Below, one piece after another: positions 6,172 to 9,281 of a DNA stretch of 9,281 nt. Both the position numbers and the translations under genes were made by a program. Under the pieces are notes generated by a model, which saw nothing but the letters and a program-made list of their open reading frames with translations, had not been told where the DNA came from and made no database searches. How positions within the stretch are numbered: position 1 is the stretch's first letter; the number at the start of each line of letters is the position of its first letter. The DNA comes from Cellulomonadaceae bacterium (GTDB lineage Bacteria > Actinomycetota > Actinomycetes > Actinomycetales > Cellulomonadaceae), in assembly GCA_031282935.1 (NCBI GenBank), contig JAITCS010000170.1, forward strand, positions 1 to 9,281. Direction: 5' to 3'.

Positions 6172-7008
6172 GTGATAGACTTGCACACCCATTCCACGGC
6201 GTCGGATGGCACAGATAGTCCGGCCGAGTTGGTGCGGCAGGCGAAATTGGCTGGGGTTACCGTTCTGGCCCTCACCGATCACGACACCGACGCCGGGTGG
6301 GACGAGGCCGCCGTTTCAGCGGCGGAACAGGGCATTGCGCTGATTCGGGGGGCGGAAATTTCCACCACTTTGGGGGGGCGCTCAGTTCATCTTTTGTCGT
6401 ACTTGCACGATCCGGCACACCCAGGCTTGCGGCAGGCTTTTGCGCGGACAAAGGCCTCGCGGCTAGAGCGGCTGCAAAAGATGACGGCGTTGATTTCGGC
6501 TGATTTTCCGATTTCGTGGCCCGATGTGGTGGCCCAGACTCAGCCCGGAGCTTCGGTGGGGCGGCCTCACATCGCCGATGCCCTTGTTGCGGCCGGGGTG
6601 GTTGCAGATAGGGACGCCGCTTTCGCCAACATGCTGCGCCCCGGCAGCCCTTACTACACGCGATATGAGGCGCCCGCTACGGCTGAAATGGTGGCCGTGG
6701 TGCGCCAGGCGGGGGGTGTGCCGGTGCTCGCGCACCCGTTTGCGACGCGGGGGCGGCACCCTTGCGATGACGATGTCGCGGGTCTTGTTCGGGTGGGTTT
6801 GTTGGGGCTGGAGGTTTGGCATCGGGAGCAGGACGAGGCGGCTCGCCAGCACGCGCTTGCTCTCACGGAAAGATTCGGGCTGTGGCCGACCGGCTCAAGC
6901 GATTACCACGGATTTGGAAAGCCGAATCGCCTTGGTGAGAATTACACTTCCGAAACGGTTTTTGCGAAAATAGCGCATGCTGGGGTGCTACCCGTCCTGT
7001 ATCCCTGA
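6172..7008 (+). CDS. PHP-domain phosphoesterase (YciV/RNase AM-like)
   Basis: This 278-residue protein has an intact polymerase-and-histidinol-phosphatase metal site: HTH (H5, H7), D12 in SDGT, H37 in TDHDT, E62 in GAEIS, H73, H133 in GRPHIAD, H188 in LAHPF, and D244 and H246 in SSDYHG. The length and motif order fit the stand-alone PHP family of E. coli YciV/TrpH, whose members hydrolyse 3',5'-nucleotide bisphosphates and trim 5' ends of RNA. Activity on this protein is inferred from the family only. It is cytosolic, with no added domains. The GTG start is fixed because the ligand HTH begins four codons in; TATTGT ends 6 nt upstream. The gene is visibly GC-richer than both neighbours (three sampled 60-base lines give 63-73% against 40-48%). 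It converges on the DsbA-fold gene 86 bp downstream. Confidence 0.9.
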   Translation: MIDLHTHSTASDGTDSPAELVRQAKLAGVTVLALTDHDTDAGWDEAAVSAAEQGIALIRGAEISTTLGGRSVHLLSYLHDPAHPGLRQAFARTKASRLERLQKMTALISADFPISWPDVVAQTQPGASVGRPHIADALVAAGVVADRDAAFANMLRPGSPYYTRYEAPATAEMVAVVRQAGGVPVLAHPFATRGRHPCDDDVAGLVRVGLLGLEVWHREQDEAARQHALALTERFGLWPTGSSDYHGFGKPNRLGENYTSETVFAKIAHAGVLPVLYP

Positions 7009-7034
7009 CCTATTATTACAACCTGGCCGCGCTG

Positions 7035-7061
7035 CAATAGGCTCTATATTTGGCGCTATTG
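7035..7061. terminator. Candidate bidirectional terminator hairpin
   Basis: CAATAG (7035-7040) pairs with CTATTG (7056-7061); two further pairs form if G7055 is bulged, leaving a 10-nt AT-rich loop. It lies between the convergent PHP and DsbA-fold genes, where a shared terminator would be expected. There is no following T-run on either strand. GCTATT at 7055-7060 can instead pair with AATAGC at 7089-7094, enclosing an inner GCAAC/GTTGC stem (7069-7073 with 7082-7086), so two mutually exclusive folds exist. Confidence 0.35.
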
Positions 7062-7094
7062 GGAAGCGGCAACTTGGCTCGGTTGCGAAATAGC

Positions 7095-7721
7095 CTATCC
7101 GAATTGCGGCGCTTCGGTGCGACTGCGCTTTAGTTCAAAGAAATGAGGATACCGGGCTAAGGCGACACAAGCATCGTAAATATCCAATGCGTCTTGACCC
7201 CGAGGGATTCGGGTTAGTACCGGCCCGAAAAACGCGACCCCGTCAACATGGAGCGTTGGCGTTCCAACCTCATCACCCACCGGATTCATGCCTGCGTTGT
7301 GCAAAGCTTTTAGGGGGTCATCATATTTATCCGTGTCAGCGGCCTGGGCTAATTCGGCTGGTATTCCGATTTCCGCTAAGGCGGCTGCGGTTACTGCGGC
7401 TAAATCTTTGTTCCCTTCATTATGATATCGCGTGCCCCAATCGGTATAGAAATCGGAAAACTTCTCTGGCCCGTAATTCTGATAAACTGCCATGCCGATC
7501 CGGCCTACCCCTTGGCTCGAATCTATCAGGGCCCGATAATTCGGTGATAGATCTCGGCCGTAATTTAACCAATAAAGGCTCATGGGTTTGAATGTGAGGT
7601 CAATGGGACGCTGCGCATTGACTTCTAGCGCCCAGCGCGATGTCACCCAGGCGAAAGGGCAAAAGAAGTCCACATAAACATCAACCACTGGCTGCGCAAC
7701 TGCGGGCGTATTTGAATCCAT
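7095..7721 (-). CDS. DsbA-fold protein, Rv2466c-like (mycothiol-dependent reductase family)
   Basis: This 208-residue thioredoxin-fold protein closely resembles mycobacterial Rv2466c from end to end, as recalled. The redox strand is YVDFFCPFAWVTSRW (16-30), followed by an inserted helical domain (about 55-150), the cis-Pro segment GTPTLHVDGVAFFGPVL (153-169) and the family ending YPHFFELKRSRTEAPQFG. The active site is C21-P-F-A24: only the first cysteine is present, whereas Rv2466c as recalled has CPWC. A second cysteine, C185, is far along the chain. The family is cytosolic, and there is no signal peptide, which argues against a periplasmic DsbA role. A one-cysteine site would depend on an external thiol, plausibly mycothiol. 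The start ATG 7721 is preceded by TAAGGT with a 6-nt gap and CTGGCA 17 bp further up; the AAGG inside that hexamer could also act as a ribosome binding site 8 nt upstream. It is divergent from pepP across 123 bp. Confidence 0.88.
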   Translation of the reverse strand: MDSNTPAVAQPVVDVYVDFFCPFAWVTSRWALEVNAQRPIDLTFKPMSLYWLNYGRDLSPNYRALIDSSQGVGRIGMAVYQNYGPEKFSDFYTDWGTRYHNEGNKDLAAVTAAALAEIGIPAELAQAADTDKYDDPLKALHNAGMNPVGDEVGTPTLHVDGVAFFGPVLTRIPRGQDALDIYDACVALARYPHFFELKRSRTEAPQFG

Positions 7722-7727
7722 AACGCT

Positions 7728-7756
7728 ACCTTACTTGCCCTGCCTCATTCTGCCAG
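7728..7756 (-). promoter_or_regulatory. Promoter of the DsbA-fold gene (-35 CTGGCA, -10 TAAGGT)
   Basis: On the minus strand CTGGCA (7751-7756, 4 of 6 match to TTGACA) and TAAGGT (7728-7733) are separated by exactly 17 bp. Six bases then separate the -10 from the ATG at 7721. This is the best complete promoter in the window and predicts a leaderless transcript. Confidence 0.6.
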
Positions 7757-7831
7757 GATTTCGACCCGGCGGCGAAAACAAACCCTAAAAAACTCATCGT
7801 GACCGTGGGCAATCCAAAGAGCCAACCGTGA

Positions 7832-7837
7832 TAAGGT
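7832..7837 (+). promoter_or_regulatory. -10 box placed for leaderless transcription of pepP
   Basis: TAAGGT, the same hexamer as on the other side of this 123-bp divergent gap, is followed by seven bases and then the ATG at 7845. No good -35 is seen. The AAGG inside it could alternatively act as a ribosome binding site 8 nt from the ATG if transcription starts further upstream. Confidence 0.5.
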
Positions 7838-7844
7838 TGCGAGC

Positions 7845-9281
7845 ATGTGCGCAGACTCCCCGAACGCCCAGCCCGAAAATCTTTCCGAATCCGACCACGC
7901 CGCGCCAATCGTGGAGGACGCAAAGCCGAAAGAGTCTGACCACCGCAATCGGCCCAAATCTGAAGCTTTTTTGGCTTTCATGAAGACGGGTTGGGGTGGG
8001 GATGATTTACCTGCCCCGGAATTGTCTGATGATGCGCCTTACGCACAGGAGCGGCGCCGGAAGTTAGGACATCAATTCCTGGGCAAGCGGTTAGTTATTC
8101 CCGCTGGGCCGCTAAAAGTCCGTTCTAATGATACCGATTATCGTTTTCGCCCCCATTCCGCTTTCGCGCATTTGACAGGTTTAGGGGTTGAGGCGCAGCC
8201 CGATTCGGTTTTGGTGCTTAACCCGCGCGAGGGTGATGAGCATGATGCGGTTTTGTACGTTAAACCCAATGCGGGCAGAGATTCTGAGGAGTTTTTCACC
8301 GATTCCAGATATGGGGAGTTCTGGGTGGGTCGGCGACCTACATTAGCCGAGGTTGCCGCTTTTAGCGGAATTGAAACACGAGATATCGCTAATTTGCGTG
8401 CCGATTTGCTGGACAATCTGGGCTCACTAGGGCCGAAGGTAAATGGTGAAGATGGTCCAACAAAACTTGATATCCTCACGATTGCTGCTGACCCTACTGT
8501 TAGCGAATTGGTAGCCCAATTACGGGCCGCCGCCGGATTCACCGAGAAAGCGGCCGATGGGGATTTGACCAGGGCCGCCAGCGAATTGCGGTTAGTCAAG
8601 GACGCCCGCGAGATTGAGCACCTCCAGGCCGCAGTGGATTCTACGATTGACGGGTTTGCCGCCGTGATCAGGGAACTCCCGCGCGCAGTGTCACACCCCG
8701 GCGCTCGTGGTGAGCGGGTGGTGGAAACCACTTTCGACGCGCACGCGCGATTAGTTGGGAATACGGTGGGATATGAAACTATTGCGGCGGCGGGCCCAAA
8801 TGCGACCACCCTGCATTGGATAGATTCGACCGGCGCTGTGAAAGATGGAGAACTATTACTGCTAGATGCCGGTGTGGAGGATAATTCGCTATACACGGCT
8901 GATATTACTCGCACTTTGCCCATTTCAGGGAAGTTCACCGAGTTACAACGGCGCGTTTATCAGGCAGTTTATGATGCCTGCCAGGCGGCTTTTGCGGCAG
9001 CGCAAGTTGGCAATAAGTTTGTTGATGTCCATAACGCCGCTATGGAGGTGATTGCGGCTCGGTTGCAAGAATGGGGATTATTGCCGGAAGGCATTACTGC
9101 CGAAATATCGCTAGATGAAGAAAAAGGACAACACCATCGCCGCTGGATGGTACACGGCACTTCGCATCATTTGGGCCTTGACGTTCACGATTGCGCTCAC
9201 GCCCGAAATGAGTTGTATAAAGAGGGCATTTTAGAACCGGGAATGGTGTTCACCATTGAGCCGGGGCTCTATTTCAAGCAG
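7845..9281 (+). CDS. pepP: Xaa-Pro aminopeptidase (aminopeptidase P, M24B), 479 residues, 3' end outside window
   Basis: The frame is open from ATG 7845 to the right edge. Residues 1-40 are a charged, Ala/Pro/Glu/Asp-rich lead; SEAFLAFMKTGW (39-50) begins the conserved part, so a start at the Met of FMK (M46) is unlikely. Residues about 70-220 form the AMP_N domain (RRRKLG at 70-75, HSAFAHLTG at 104-112). The pita-bread catalytic domain follows from about 250 (ELRLVKDARE, 247-256). Metal and active-site residues of the family are present: H324 in TTLHW, D341 in LLLLDAG, D353 in YTADITRT, H441 in HGTSHHLGLDVHD and E472 in TIEPGLY. The last metal-binding Glu would lie a short distance past the edge. 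The enzyme removes N-terminal residues preceding proline, in the cytosol, using a dinuclear metal centre. TAAGGT ends 7 nt upstream of the ATG. Confidence 0.93.
   Translation, partial: MCADSPNAQPENLSESDHAAPIVEDAKPKESDHRNRPKSEAFLAFMKTGWGGDDLPAPELSDDAPYAQERRRKLGHQFLGKRLVIPAGPLKVRSNDTDYRFRPHSAFAHLTGLGVEAQPDSVLVLNPREGDEHDAVLYVKPNAGRDSEEFFTDSRYGEFWVGRRPTLAEVAAFSGIETRDIANLRADLLDNLGSLGPKVNGEDGPTKLDILTIAADPTVSELVAQLRAAAGFTEKAADGDLTRAASELRLVKDAREIEHLQAAVDSTIDGFAAVIRELPRAVSHPGARGERVVETTFDAHARLVGNTVGYETIAAAGPNATTLHWIDSTGAVKDGELLLLDAGVEDNSLYTADITRTLPISGKFTELQRRVYQAVYDACQAAFAAAQVGNKFVDVHNAAMEVIAARLQEWGLLPEGITAEISLDEEKGQHHRRWMVHGTSHHLGLDVHDCAHARNELYKEGILEPGMVFTIEPGLYFKQ

Noticed and set aside
7726..7981. 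Two overlapping minus-strand frames of 65 and 78 codons upstream of the DsbA-fold gene
   Set aside because: They lie opposite the pepP start and the divergent promoter region, show no motifs and contradict the two well-placed TAAGGT elements.
8138..8938. Open minus-strand frame of 266 codons opposite pepP
   Set aside because: Ser-rich product without motifs; the plus strand encodes aminopeptidase P with its metal ligands in place.
1..9281. Defence island, prophage, transposon, CRISPR array, tRNA or rRNA
   Set aside because: No integrase or transposase motifs, terminal inverted repeats, regularly spaced repeats or RNA-gene sequence seen. All eight genes belong to widespread actinobacterial core families; AdnAB-type enzymes can attack foreign DNA ends, but that is general family knowledge and not a signal in this window.

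Overview
The window looks like chromosomal core sequence from an actinobacterium. The evidence is an AdnA-type helicase-nuclease subunit, a DUF3107 protein, a MiaE-like ferritin-fold protein next to an RhlE-type DEAD-box helicase, and an Rv2466c-like thioredoxin-fold protein (a mycothiol-associated family). Four of the eight genes start with GTG. TTA leucine codons are common and base composition is moderate and very uneven, which argues against Streptomyces and fits a lower-GC member of the Actinomycetales; the genus cannot be fixed from this sequence. From memory, the left half matches the conserved mycobacterial neighbourhood Rv3202c (AdnA) ... Rv3208A (DUF3107) - Rv3210c (MiaE-like) - Rv3211 (RhlE), with fewer genes in between.

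Layout, left to right: (1) 1-2421, minus: the first 807 codons of adnA, running off the left edge before its nuclease domain. (2) 2422-2595: divergent intergenic region with a candidate promoter, a GC hairpin and a clear ribosome binding site. (3) 2596-2820, plus: DUF3107 protein. (4) 2834-3673, minus: MiaE-like ferritin-fold protein with apparently degraded metal ligands. (5) 3717-5429, plus: DEAD-box RNA helicase with a repetitive basic tail. (6) 5435-6142, minus: alpha/beta hydrolase. (7) 6172-7008, plus: PHP-domain phosphoesterase. (8) 7009-7094: convergent gap with nested inverted repeats. (9) 7095-7721, minus: DsbA-fold Rv2466c-like protein. (10) 7845-9281, plus: aminopeptidase P, running off the right edge.

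No phage, transposon, CRISPR, tRNA or rRNA signal was seen. The eight genes alternate strand perfectly (- + - + - + - +), so none of them can form an operon with another gene seen here. The most striking signal is regulatory. Six of the eight genes have a TAnnnT (-10-like) hexamer placed so that exactly 6 or 7 bases separate it from the start codon, and most of these lack a well-spaced Shine-Dalgarno sequence. This predicts leaderless transcripts beginning at the A or G of the start codon. Together the genes cover DNA break processing (AdnA), RNA metabolism (RhlE, possibly the PHP enzyme), redox (DsbA-fold), peptide turnover (PepP) and an unassigned hydrolase; I see no evidence that they form one dedicated pathway. 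I did not find a convincing new defence or mobile system. The oddities worth checking are the leaderless architecture, the degraded ATPase motifs in AdnA and the lost metal ligands in the MiaE-like protein.
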